From Lactarius indigo (taxonomy: Eukaryota > Basidiomycota > Agaricomycetes > Russulales > Russulaceae), in the NCBI GenBank assembly GCA_025766275.1, contig JAFKAC010000117.1, forward strand, positions 1 to 64,000: a DNA stretch of 64,000 bases, written 5' to 3'. The notes beneath the pieces are model-generated. The model was given only the letters and a program-made list of their open reading frames with translations. It made no database searches and was not told the origin of the DNA. How positions within the stretch are numbered: the first letter of the stretch is position 1; every line of letters starts with the position of its first letter. Made by a program: the position numbers and the translations under genes. Positions 1 to 11,148 of the stretch are shown one piece after another.

Positions 1-171
1 GGGCGCTGGGATGTGTTAGGGGCTGCTGCTGATCGCACACTGAAGAAAATAGACGACCTATATATATGACTGTACATACATTCATGCGGGCGCAAGATTT
101 TATCTGACAGATTGCAGACGAACCTAAGTCGTATCATCCGCCCAATCATCACCATCTGTTCGTTTGATTAT

Positions 172-650
172 GATTCAGACTCAGGGGTGCGAAGAGGGCC
201 CAGACTAATGAAGCTACTGTAGCGTGCGGCGAAAATTGCGCCCGAAGTTTCTGTGCGTCTTTCTGTACATCTGGTCGTGGGAGAGCACGGACTCGAAAAA
301 AGCAGGAACGAGAAATCGAAAGCAAATTGCCTGCTACGTTGCACAGCAAGCAAGAGCGGTGAGCGGTGAGTGACACCTGCTTGATTCCCAGACCACTAGG
401 CCATTAGATTCACACTCAGGGGTGCGACTCGGAAGGGAGGCCCAGACTACTGTAGTGAGGCTGCAGTACGGTGCGGTGGAAACTGCGCCCGGATGGGGCT
501 TCTCCGGCAGAAAAGTTCCTGTGTGACGGTTTGTTGGAGAGCGTGGGAGAGCTCTGAAAGAAACAGGGACGGGCGACCGTCGTGCCTGCTAGCGCACAGC
601 AAACAAGAGCGGCGAGCGACGAGCGACACCGCTTGATTCCCAATCATTAT
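172..650. repeat. Diverged tandem duplication, two units of about 235-245 bp
   Basis: Unit 1 (172-406) and unit 2 (407-about 650) run in the same order. Each opens with GATTCA(G/C)ACTCAGGGGTGCG, then GGCCCAGACTA, then a GTGGGAGAG block, then ACAGCAA(G/A)CAAGAGCGG, and closes with GCTTGATTCCCA. Both units have indels and substitutions, so the duplication is old. No reading frame is preserved across both copies, which argues against coding sequence. Its role is unknown. Confidence 0.75.
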
Positions 651-1955
651 TAGACCGTTCCAACGGCGATCAAATAATTAACAAGTGACGAATGAAATTG
701 AAATGATCCAATCATTGTGCAGGCAACGAGTGACTTTCGTCAATTGACTGCCTGTGTGTGTGTGTGTATTGTCATGTTGTACGATACTGTAATCCGTTCA
801 GTTTTTATGTCATTAACCGTATACAGTACCCCATTAACAAACACGGTGGTTTGGTTGCCAGTGGTGTTCGTAATGATAAGAGGTTCGGCGCTTTTGCAGG
901 CGTCAGCGGTTAACCCTGCTCTCACCAATGATCCGCCGATGGACAACGAAAAGTTGTCGAACAGTGTAGAGAACGGGCTGCACGCCGCACAATCTACTAA
1001 AATTGACCACGGCTGGGAACTGAAAGCAAGGCCGCCGCAGTGGCGGTGGCGGTGGCGGCGGAGCTGTACATCGGTTAAGCGATTTGCGAACTGGGCAAGT
1101 TCTGCACGGGCGAACTCGTGACGGTAGCGTAGCAAGCAGGAGAAAGGAAAGAAGCGTTGGTATCTCATTCCGCCGATGCAGTGCCACTGGCGACCTGCAC
1201 AAACGGCGCGCGAAGAAGTGCAAGAAAGATGACATGGATAGAGTTCGGTTACGCCGCACCACCCGAAGGGAATACCGAAGATGAAGAAGAGTGGTCAAAA
1301 TGGCATGCTGTACGTATGGAGAATGGAGAGCTGTGCGTGGTGTTCGGGCGAAGATGGTGATCGGGGGATGGTAGGTGACAAGGTGTCAGTGGGTCTCGGT
1401 TTCTTTGCGCGCGCCCGTCAAAGAAGTGTTGATAGAGGCAATGCGTTCTCAACATAGATAAATGAAGGAATAGATACATGGCACTGTATACGCGAGAGAA
1501 AAATTGTCGAGCGAGTTTTGGAAAAAAGAAAGGAAGGGATCATGATCGGGTTGATGATGATAGTGGACATCAACGTGATAAGTAACCCCATGGTGCGCAA
1601 TAGCAAAAGTGACAAGAGGAGCCGAGCACATGGACGGGTATTTCATGGGACCCACGCGGATAGGGTTGGGTCGTAAGGATGAGATCAGCGTAGGTTACAT
1701 GTCCGTGTGTCGCATGTTTGAGCTGCGATTGGTCTGGTCTCGAGTCCCCTTCCCCTTCCCCCTTCCCCTTCCTACACACGGAAACGGATGCGGGGTTGTC
1801 CCATTTAAATAATATTAGTTTCAAGTTGCTGTTCCGAGTTCCTTCGGCTTACATATCGTTAAGGGCCACCCTTCTGGCGATTTCGAACATTTCTACTCTT
1901 TCTATAAATCAACCAAGATGCTCTCCTTTAGTTCATTCTTCCCCCGAACCCCACT
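651..1955. other. Intergenic, no gene recognised
   Basis: The open frames here lack family resemblance and overlap on both strands. Visible simple sequence: a TG run near 755-770, a GGCGGT run near 1040-1061, and a CT-rich tract at 1738-1772. The CT-rich tract and the AT-rich stretch near 1803-1815 lie upstream of the gene at 1956 and could belong to its promoter. Confidence 0.5.
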
Positions 1956-3454
1956 ATGCTTACCGACGACCTCCCCTGGCCAGAACTTGGCAACGTCTCC
2001 CGAGGTGCTACAAGAGGCAACCAAGGACAGAAGGGCGTCCTCTCCCCTCCCAACGCCGACGGCCGTTCCCTTATCCAGCTTCGCGTACAACCCGGCGTCC
2101 TCACCGTATTGTTGAATCCCCAAGCCACCGAGTGGTATCGCAGTCTCGACGCTGAGGTCAACCATGCCCTCAAGCTCACGAAGACCTATTGGCGCAAGGC
2201 CCGTCGACGTCAGGACTATGACCCCGTCGCCGACCAGGACCACATGGAACTCCACGAGTGGCTCCAACAACTCAAGGACAAGGTCATGTCTCACCTCGAG
2301 TTGCTAATGCAACGCGGCGACATTAAGGGCCCCCCCTACGTCATGCCCGACAACGTCGAGCTCTCCTTTCTCCGAAAGTTTATCGAGCGTCAGGCCGCGG
2401 GCATTCCGCACAATCCCCGCCTTCGCAAGGCCTTCCTTGAAAATCATCACTACAATCCCCCAGCGCGACTTCTCCCGCCGCTACCTTCGGAATCCCCGGA
2501 ACCGTCAGACGATTCGGTGATGGACGGTGCCTCCAGCGACGACGCTTGGGATGGCGACCGAAGGCGTCTAACCTGCGGTTAGTTTTACCCGTTCTCCATT
2601 CATCTTCATCCCGCTAAGGTTGCTGTCATCGATCAACAGACCGTTCTGTTTCTCGCTATTCTGGGCCAGTCTCCACCGTCTCCTACCCGGCGCCTATAAA
2701 GTCTAGCCCCCGTCTAGGCAGCATCAGGTCCCTCGAGGAGGAGGCAGATTCTTCCAGTACGTTCGCGATGTCCCTGCTCTCGCCCATCTCACTAAGCCTG
2801 TATTAGGCCTACACTTGCAGAGCGCCCGTTCTGCACTGCGTCGTGCTCAAAAGGCAACCCAAGAATCATTCGCTGCCTACACCGCCTCTCTCGAAACCGA
2901 ACGCCGAGTGTATCATGAAGTAGCCGCCCTCGAGGACAGGCGCGATCATCTTTGTAATTCCCCCCGTCCCTCATACCGGTGCCCTTCACCCGTGCTGATA
3001 CGAACCCCTCTAGTGTCTCTCCTCTTGCGCCAGAATCAGCGCCCACAAAGTGCGAGTTGCCCCTTCCCAGGGTGCGCGTGCGTCGACGGCGTCCCAGACG
3101 GCGTGTCGACGTACCCGCGCAAGGCGTCCACCTACGAGTCCGAGCATACGCGCTTCGCATCGTACCCTGCCCCGCCACCGCTACCGCTGGCCTCCGTACC
3201 CATCCCGCCGATGCGCCCCGCCTACGCTTGGGACGACCGCGAGCGCGAGGACGTCGGTTCGCCGCACACATCAAGCGCGAGTGCGAGCGTGGGTGGGTCT
3301 CCCGCACGAAAGCACGCTCGGACGTGGGACTCTGAGGTGAGTAGCCTGTCATTTCGTCCCAAATGTGGCTGACGCGAAGCAATCGCAGGACCCTCCAATC
3401 CGCAAACGCCTCGCAGGGTCCGTGTCAGGCTCGCCGCCAATGCATGCGACGTGA
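1956..3454 (+). CDS. Hypothetical protein, five exons, about 424 aa
   Basis: I do not recognise the family. Exons that keep one frame: 1956-2577, 2640-2756, 2807-2953, 3014-3336 and 3389-3454. Introns are 50-62 nt with donors GTTAGT, GTACGT, GTAATT and GTGAGT and AG acceptors. Total coding length is 1275 nt, divisible by three, ending at TGA 3452-3454. The first exon gives a charged, mostly helical protein (residues about 60-160) with a LHEWLQQLKDKV segment. The middle exon (residues about 247-295) is Ala/Arg/Glu-rich and probably a coiled coil. The C-terminal third is Pro/Ser-rich and disordered, with basic clusters (ARKHAR, IRKRLAG) resembling a nuclear localisation signal. The ATG at 1918 is out of frame with this model. 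Joining the exons is inference; the splice signals and open frames are directly visible. Confidence 0.6.
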
Positions 3455-5340
3455 GTTTGCGAGCGGTTTCACAGAACAGCGCCACTGGCCTTTCCCTGTG
3501 ACCGTTGGACCTACTCTATTACCCCCGCCATGTTATTCGTACTACGCTGCGTCACGCCCACGCCCATTCCCACGCCGAAACCTCGTTGCTCTGGTTCCCC
3601 ACCTACTGTATCATTCGCTTCAACAATCAAAGTGGACCGGAAGAGGGAAAGACCAGGGCGGAATAGATACTGTAAAGGGATGTTTCGATGATGACTGACT
3701 GACGCCTGGGCGCTGACATTGATGATGATGATGATGATGATGAATTGCTCTCGACCGTCGGACTGACGGGTCCTGTGTCGCTGGTCGATATTTGCTTTGC
3801 GCTGGTCACCAATCACGCATCGCACTGCCGCGTATTGTATATCATATATCACCTCTAATTTGTTGTTTGTAATCCGTATACCCTTCATCCTGTGTTAACA
3901 GCAACCAATAACAATATCTATGTACAATTTGAAGTTGGTGGTGGTAGTGGGGTTTCAAACTTGATTCCAATAAACGTCATTGTGTCCCCCGCCGAAACAC
4001 GTTTCGTCTGTGCATGTATACGTGTAATGCATGAGAAGAAGTCAATTAACAGGCAGCTGTCTCGCTAATTTGGTGTGGAGCTCAACAGTAGGATCATACA
4101 ATAGGTTTATCAAGATGTGCTGCAACTTGAGGACAAGCCTTCCTTAGGACAAGCCACGGTACCAGACACGTGAGATCAGGGACGATAACCGTGTGAATCC
4201 ACCACGGTGACCTCTTGCGCACCACCATTCCCGGCATCGCCTTGATCACCCCTCCATTGGGGCGGGGGGGACAAACGAACTGCGCACCGTTCGTTCTCGA
4301 AGAACACCTGAGTCACCATTCTTTTCCGAGTTCCGTCCGTTAGTTCGTTCGCGTCCTGTGTTTTAACTCATATGGTCGGATCATACTCTGGGGTACCTCT
4401 CCCTCAAGTCATGGCTAAGCACTCTTTGACGACAAAATCGCCAACACAGTAGCATGGTTATTAGATAGGTCAGTACAAAAGTGGCCACGTTATCATACAG
4501 TAATACTTTTTCGTTGGCACATACTATAAGCGTGACCAGGCGGCAAACGTCGTTGTCATGACTCTTCTAAGTTAGTCCTTTCTTCCGGTGCAGTTTATTT
4601 CCTTCTTGGGGCCTCCTGGCGAATCCTTCCTAATATTGCCAGCCAAGCCCTTGCCGCCAAACGTGCTCTGTTACAATGATCAAAAGCTCCCGCCAGAGCA
4701 AGCGCCAGGGGGTTGTCCATAAGATCAGCAACATAACAAAGTAACACACGACAGGGCAAGGTAAGCTCGTTTGTTGGCATCACAGGTTTAAGCGCCGGTA
4801 CCATTGATCATGTGTGTATGTGTACTAAGCACGATAGAGTAAACGGGTTGGCTAGGCTCTTGGGCTGTTCGGGGGTCACCCAGATTCGGCGATTATACAT
4901 ACAGTCGTAAGCAAAGGTATAAGAGTGTGGAAAATTGGGTCATGGGTGGCGTGTCATGCATGTCATGGACCTGGACTTAGTTTATGTGATACGGTGTGAT
5001 GGTGATGACAGCAATCGAACAAACGTTACAATTTGAACTGCAACTACTATACAATGCAACCCATACGTACACGCTACATCCGGCGCATAAACATTCTGTT
5101 GCGTGTTGCATCGAAGCGTGTGGCTGCGTGGGTGTGTCTGGGTGTTCCGAATCGGGCGCGGGAAAGTGCAAGAGAAACAGATTCGCGTCATAGTTCATAT
5201 TCATATTCATACTCACGGCCATCAAGTCCAGCCTCCTGCAACCTCATCCAAGTCACACCGCACCAATACTAGCACTATTCATGGCACGTTCGTCAGCCCG
5301 TATGACAGCGCTCAGGGGATCTGGTGGCGACAGTTTAGGC
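3455..5340. other. Intergenic between convergent genes; nothing coding recognised
   Basis: Holds a (GAT)n microsatellite at about 3719-3742 and an AATAAA at 3969-3974 that could serve the + strand gene ending at 3454, although it is over 500 nt away. Short open frames near 4595-4804 and 4977-5272 have no recognisable domain and no splice partners. Confidence 0.5.
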
Positions 5341-6874
5341 TCAGTCGCTTCTTGCCCAGGATTGAGGGTCCAGTATTGGTAGCTGTGGAGCGGAGCAATT
5401 GAAATTGAAAATCAAGGACCCGCGTGGAGAGACGCAGTCGGTGTACGAAATATGCAATCCTTTGGCGTCAGGGTCCAGACTTTTCGAAGAAGCGCAGGAA
5501 ACAAGACCCCACGAAGGGAAAAGGGGAAGGGGAAGGTGGTGGGAGAGAAGTTAGTGTGACGTACTGTTTCAAACAGACGTAGAACGCGGTGGCGAGGAGG
5601 GCGCCAAGAAATGGGCCCAGCCAGTACTGTCAAGAAGAAACAATACAGATTGTGCGTCAGTTGGTTATCACGCTCATCATCATCGATACGCGACGGGGAG
5701 TGGTGTGGGTCAAGGGGGGTCACATCCATGTGTGTATGTGTAAGTGCGTACTTTCCCCAACTTTCTGTTTTTTTTCGCATGAACCCGAAAGTGAGATAAG
5801 AGACTCGTATGATGACGAGGAAGTGACGTTGGTCCAAAAGAAGAAAAATGGAGGGAGGGAGGAAGCGACTTACGATCCATTGGGCCTCATCTGGAAAGCC
5901 TGTCACCACGGCAGGGCCGAAAGCACGTGCGGTGTTCATAGCAGCACCGGTGTAGGGCACCGCGAACCTGTGGTTACGGCACGGGTTGCAAAAATCGGGA
6001 GGCGGTGAGGTAGTAGTAGTGCATCCCAAAATCAACGCGTTGGTTCAATGTGTCGTGGAATGTGCATAGAATTCAAAACGTTGGCGTCAGAAAAGCATAT
6101 TCGCATGAACAAGGTTCCGGGCCGAACCAAGGGGATAAGATGAATGACTCCACTACTCACAAGTGGCAGGCGAAGAGAGTGAGACCGACGCCGATCTATG
6201 TCACCTCTGTCAGCCATGATTGGGGCGGGCAAAGAGTTTATTATACAGGAATGGGGAAAGGAGGGAGAGGGGCATGGAACGCAAAATACCTACTGGAGCA
6301 AACGGGGTGGCACTGTGCTTTTCGGCTGCAAGCATCAGCACTGCGAGACAGAGCGCCGCAGTAATGAACATTTCGATGAACATGCCCTGGGCGAGATTGA
6401 TGTTCGGAGAGGGCACCGTGCTAGACGGGCGGGAGATTCGGCAGACATGGGTTAGATCAGACGAAAGTGGATACCAAAAGCCGGCAAGCATGCTACGTAC
6501 TTATAAGTGAGTGCACCAGGGGTAAGGGAAAGTATAACCGCGGCGGCGGTGATGGCGCCGGTCAGCTGGGCGATACAGTAGAGCATGAACCGCACAGGCC
6601 CGATGGCACCGATAAGAAGCAGTGCGAGGCTAACATCTGGGTTGAATAGCCCGCCTGTGGCGCGGAAGAAGAACCAGGCGGATACGAGCAAGCTCAACCC
6701 AAAGGCAGTTGCGATATAGAGCGTTCGCTCGAGGTCAGAGCCTTCCACTTCGTTCGAGCCTTGCGTCCCACCAAAAGCAAGTAGAAGAAACACTGTCGTA
6801 CCCACAAACTCGAAGAGGGCTGCCTTCAAGTCGTTAGGAAAAGTCGTCTTTGGCCAATAATCTTGAAAAGGCAT
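5341..6874 (-). CDS. Aquaporin / MIP-family channel, six exons, 276 aa
   Basis: A membrane channel for water or small solutes in the plasma or an internal membrane. Exons on the minus strand: 6501-6874, 6294-6420, 6161-6195, 5874-5967, 5565-5626 and 5341-5479. Introns begin GTACGT, GTAGGT, GTGAGT, GTAAGT, GTACGT and end in AG; 831 coding nt keep one frame. Six hydrophobic segments are visible. The two half-membrane loops carry GGLFNPDVSLALL and AAMNTARAFGPAV, so the usual NPA boxes read NPD and NTA. AQGMFIEMFITA and APIGVGLTLFACHL are typical of fungal aquaporins. I chose the ATG at 6874 because the family-like N-terminus (PFQDYWPKTTF) starts there; an in-frame upstream ATG at 7003 would add about 43 unlikely residues. 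Substrate is unknown. The last exon (hydrophilic tail) is the least certain. Confidence 0.87.
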
Positions 6875-7337
6875 TGTCGCGGTTGCGGAGCAGGGACAGG
6901 GAAAAAGAGATCGACGACTGCCCAAGACAGGGAAGACTTCAAGTTTTTTGGCGCCTTCGAAGAACTGCATCAGGTGCCAGTGTATCGTTGTCAATTCGTC
7001 CACTAGCCTAAGATGCCATTTCGTAGGTCCCGATTCTAAACTGTCCCGTCTTGATCTCGCTACCGTCGTGTTGGAACACCCGAGAAAGGAAGAAGGGAAA
7101 AATGGGTTGTGTCACCCAGGAGGATAGGATTGGAGTGATGTCATGACATCCTCCTGAACGGCGGTACGGGTCTGCTAGTTGTATCAACCAAAATTAACAC
7201 CTTGGCAATCAGTCCTTATCTATTGGCCAAGTTATACGGACCTTCTTCAACTTCAGAACTTCCGAATAGAAACCCGTGACAGGTAGGTCATCTCCGAACC
7301 ATATGCATGTTGAAAAAAAGAGGGAGCACAGAATAAC
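6875..7337. other. Intergenic between two minus-strand genes
   Basis: Should hold the aquaporin promoter and the 3' UTR of the release-factor gene. No conserved element recognised. Confidence 0.4.
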
Positions 7338-8174
7338 CTAATCCCAATCAAGTCTGGCGGTTCCCCTCTGTCTTTTGGTTTGGCTGTGTTTGTCCTTTTG
7401 CAGACGGCGCTGTGCATTCGCTTTCCGTTCAAACATTCTCACGCGCTCCCTCTGTTCTTCCGACGGCTCATCCTGGATAGGCCGAGACGAGGCAGAACTA
7501 ATCAAGGCATGCAACTGCAGTAAGTAGTTAGTTTATCAACTCCCGGGAAGCCATCAGAATGATTGAAGCATTCGTACCTTCGACAGGCAGTCATCAACGT
7601 TCTGCGCTTGCGAACGGTGGAGCATTGATGTCAACAGAATGGAACATGTTGACCTGACAAAGTAAGGCTAATGCCGGTGTAATGGTCAGCGAGAATGAAA
7701 TTCACTACACCGAAACGACACCATAACAGACCGATTCTCGGATGCCATCACGCGCCCACAAAGGTATCCAACAAGATTCCAAGGCACACCGCAGTGTTGC
7801 CTTTGTGTTGACTTTGTTGACGTTCTACTTATTCGTTATCGCAGAATTACGTTGCGAGCTACATGTACAAACGAATGGGGACAAACCTGACCTCCGGGAC
7901 CAGAACTACGAGAAAAGGTGATATCAACCGCCGCTCTGGGAATAGAGCACCCTCCAAAACTCTTCAACCAGTCCCGAGCGGCAGCAACATCTTTTGAAGT
8001 TGCCAGAACCGAAAGAGGGGGGGGCGTAGGTAGTGCAGTGCCTCGCAGACTGTGCTTAATTCGCAAGTTGCATTGACGTTGTGCCGCACCGAAAACCAAC
8101 TGGGGATGGAGCCTGGGGCCAGGTATTCCTGCCAGAGTATTCGACATGAGAAAGTTAGAGCGAATAGAAAACAT
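7338..8174 (-). CDS. Mitochondrial-type class I release/rescue factor (RF-1 domain, GGQ), four exons, 215 aa
   Basis: Hydrolyses peptidyl-tRNA on ribosomes; small RF-1-domain proteins without codon-recognition domains (ICT1/Pth4 type) rescue stalled mitochondrial ribosomes. Exons on the minus strand: 7887-8174, 7732-7824, 7578-7667, 7338-7514, all phase 0; introns 62-64 nt. The catalytic motif is seen as FSRSSGPGGQ, followed across the first intron by NVNKVNTKATLR, the family signature. Then come IPLWARD and HRSQAQN, and a Lys/Arg-rich C-terminal tail (ERKANAQRRLQKDKH) matching the ribosome-binding tail of this group. The N-terminus (MFSIRSNFLM...) is basic and hydroxylated, suiting a mitochondrial presequence. 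The ATG at 8174 is chosen for that reason; an in-frame start at 8225 is possible. The intron falls exactly after the Gln of GGQ. Confidence 0.9.
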
Positions 8175-8344
8175 CAGTGACAGAGAACTCAGAGTCGGAG
8201 CAGTAATTAAACTTGAAAGCACCACGTGTCAGAGCGATGGATCACTCAAGAGGGAAGCAGTGAGAGAGTTGAGCAAGCGGTGTAGAGATTTGATGCAACG
8301 GGGAGTGAAATATATGAGAAACGTGAACGTTGGTCATCAGCAAA

Positions 8345-8400
8345 TAAAAATAAACTTTTTATTTTTATTTTTATTTGGAAAGCGCTCCATCTCGGAACTA
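8345..8400 (-). repeat. Relic of a LINE/SINE 3' end
   Basis: On the minus strand this reads GAGCGCTTTCC followed by an AAATAAAAATAAAA-type tail. The same 11 bases (GAGCGCTTTCC) immediately precede the poly-A of the LINE at 43631-43641. It is probably the 3' tip of a 5'-truncated relative inserted in antisense. The flanking 8175-8344 and 8401-8656 hold nothing I recognise. Confidence 0.45.
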
Positions 8401-9242
8401 CATATTACCTAAAATATCTAGTAACCCGAGAAAAGGTGTTAGTCGAGAGGGGGTTGTAGTACCAGCCCTGACTAATGTGCTGAATCTGGATGTCCAGGAG
8501 TGAGGCAAAATATGAACCCACAGTGGGTTTCATAACGATAGATACCTTACAACGAATTTTTGTGCATAGCACAGTTTGAATGCATGTTTTGGCAACCATG
8601 CCAAGTTTTCTTACCATAAAAACTAATTATATTAATTAAAAAATGAATCTACATAACAGTGATTTGCTGGCCCAGCTTGGCCTGAAAGCTGCAGCTTAGG
8701 CCCAGCTTTGAGAGACTTAGGCCTGGAAAATGTGAGGCCCAAGCTGCCACCCATGGCTTGGGCTGGCCCAGCTTTCAGGCTGTGGCTTTGGGAATATTTG
8801 AGAGGCAACAAATGCCCAAGACATGTGCAGGTCTTGGGGCATGCAATACATTGCAAGGTGTTGCGCATGCATCCGCAGGATGTGTGCCATTGTATATAGG
8901 TTTGCAATAATTGGGGATGTGTTAATCTTGAAGGGCTAAATGTGCGTGGACATGCAGTGGGGTTGGGAATAGAAACAAGGTCAGGTTGTTGAAGGTGGTT
9001 GAAATGGTTGTGCATGTTTGTGCATGACATGAAACTTCATATAGATAGTCACATGAGTCAGGAATACATTTTATTCAAGCCAATAATGCTGTGCACAAGT
9101 GCAGAAAGCTGGAGAACTAAAATAATGAGCCACACTGACATGGAGCTCAAAAGTTAGGAGAACTTGATGACTAGATGGTGAATCAGAGAGGGGCAGCACA
9201 CAGAGAATGGGGGCATACATACTGTGAGGAGGTGGGCAACAT

Positions 9243-9847
9243 TGTTGATAAGTGGCCCGCACGCACTTAGTGGCTCTAAAGGACTTGCAGATATGGACTG
9301 CTTTAGATAAGATATATTGGACTTGTAGATTAGATTATATGATCTGTACAATCTTGGACTTCTTAGCTTATCTATGACATCATGTACAATGACATCATGT
9401 AGAACACTCTGGACATTTCATTGTACTCCTTCCTTTGTTCTCTTTGCGGCGTTATCTTTATTGTGATGTCACTATGATATCATACTTGTCTAGACTTTCT
9501 TTGTTCTGATCGCCTTGTTCTCCTTTGGTACATTCCTTTTGTCCTGTATGTAGAACAACGCTCCTTGTATTCCGTGACTCTATGTTACTGTCCTTGTACT
9601 AGTGTCACACCTCTGTATAGTATAAGTAGAGTACTCTGTACGCCCTGGACCACATCAGTTCTCACTCTGTTGTGTGCCAGGTAAAGTCCCTCTCCTGTAA
9701 TACTAATATCAGTTCTCACTCTGTTGTGTGCCAGCCTCTTGCTTCACCTTGCTTGCACTCCCTGTTGCTGCCTTTCAGCCACCCTTGATATCTCACCACA
9801 GTCTACTTTGTCACTGTGAGTATCATCCCTATGTGTGCTGTTCATCA
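9243..9847 (+). repeat. Solo LTR, family D (605 bp), TSD AACAT
   Basis: Starts TGTTGATAAGTGG and ends CTGTTCATCA, so TG...CA. Exact 5-bp duplication AACAT at 9238-9242 and 9848-9852. A TATAAGTA lies near 9620. A 26-bp segment (CAGTTCTCACTCTGTTGTGT...) is duplicated with GTAAAG between the copies. No internal region remains, so it arose by LTR-LTR recombination. Confidence 0.92.
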
Positions 9848-10032
9848 AACATGTACTCTGGCAGACTGGTGACTGGCAGTCATTTGATTTTATTTTTTTT
9901 TTGGCCTGTAGCCTGCAATTTTGAAGCTGAGATGCAGGCCATATCCCCCAGCCCAGAGAATTTGAAGCCTGAGCCACAGGCCACAAAAGCCTGACTTACG
10001 GCTCCAGCTTGGGCTGGCTTCCAGCTTCCAGG

Positions 10033-10644
10033 TGATGAACAGCAAAGACAGATCCAGTACTCACAGTGACAAAGGAGACTGTGGTGAGATACTAGATGCA
10101 GCTGGTAAGCAGCAGAGGGGGACTGTCAAGCAAGTGAAGCAAAAGATGTTCTGGCACACAAGCAGTGAGAACTGATGTTACAATTGAGAGGAAGAGACAT
10201 ACCTGGCACACAAGCAGTGAGAACTGATATGGACCAGGAGCGTACATGGTACACTACTTATACTGTTTACAGGTGTGACACTACTACAAGGATGTAACAT
10301 AGGGTCACAGAGTACAAGGGATGTTGTTCTACATGTGTACAAAAGGAATGTACAGAAGGAGAACAAGGAGCGTGAAAACAATAAGAGTTTAGACTAAGAT
10401 GATATCATAGTGACATCACAATAAGGATATATCTAAAGAGAGAACAAAGGCGTAGTACAATGACAGTTCTAGAGGAGTCTGCATGATGTCATGGTACAGT
10501 GATGTCATAGATAAGAAACTACAAGGTGTCTGAGATTGTACAGATCAAATCTAATCTAAAGCGGTCCTAATTAATCTACAGCAGTCCATATCTGTAAGTC
10601 TGGTCCATTAGAGCCGCTAAGTGCACAAGGGTCACTTATCAACA
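10033..10644 (-). repeat. Solo LTR, family D (612 bp), TSD CCAGG
   Basis: Reverse orientation: TGATGAACAG at left, CACTTATCAACA at right. Exact duplication CCAGG at 10028-10032 and 10645-10649. Same family as 9243-9847, 12416-13031 and 51970-52584. Confidence 0.92.
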
Positions 10645-10674
10645 CCAGGCTGGGCTGGCAAATCACTACTACAT

Positions 10675-11148
10675 TGTCACGCTCCACCGGCATCAGTCCA
10701 ACTTGGACTCAGAGTAGGCATAATCGACTTAGCAAAGGTCAGGCGAATGGGGATCATGTGTCAACCCAATGCAAGCTGAACAGGGGCACAATGGGCACAC
10801 GCTGCAGCAAAGGTAAAGAAGTACTACCCCTTGGTGAGGAGAAGTGAAAGCACACTTAGTCAAAGACTAAGGCAGACAAGAGGCGAGTCAAGATGGTGGA
10901 TTGAAGAAGACCAAGATGGAGATCCTTGGTCTTCCTGAGTAACTACTTATACAGATATGCGTGGGCTTTAAAGTGCTGCTAGAACAATAGGTAACCAGTA
11001 GTGTAACTAGCTTGAACCCTAGTACAGCTATCCTAGGAATGAGTCATACACAAGTCACAATCACATGCAAACTACTATGCTGACTGATACAATGTAAGAG
11101 TCCATGACTAATGCTAATACCGGGCCGTAGTCATAACCAGCACTGAGT
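10675..11148 (-). repeat. 3' LTR of gypsy element B2, first part (cut by the LINE)
   Basis: Reverse-complement similarity to the B1 LTR: TGTCACGCTCCACCGGCATC at its start matches the end of the B1 LTR, and an AAGACCAAGAT...TCCTTGGTCTT hairpin is present near 10908-10932. It stops at AACCAGCACTGAGT and resumes at 43676 with TGCGTAACAGAG up to CATAACA. The two parts sum to 500 bp, against 499 for the B1 LTR. Confidence 0.88.

Larger units (their letters stand above)
8657..10668. mobile_element. hAT-like non-autonomous DNA transposon, split by two solo LTRs
   Basis: The ends are imperfect inverted repeats: left CAGTGATTTGCTGGCCCAGC, right (reverse complement) TAGTGATTTGCCAGCCCAGC. The left flank is CTACATAA (8649-8656) and the right flank begins CTACAT (10669-10674). 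Removing the two solo LTRs leaves about 0.8 kb rich in GGCCCAGCTT-type repeats, with no transposase frame. CA-starting TIRs and an apparent 8-bp TSD fit the hAT superfamily; that assignment is inference. Confidence 0.55.

Noticed and set aside
717..1298. Overlapping open frames on both strands near 0.7-1.3 kb
   Set aside because: Low complexity (TG and GGC repeats), no splice partners, no family likeness.
4595..4804. 69-codon minus-strand frame
   Set aside because: No recognisable motif and not joined to other exons; kept as intergenic.
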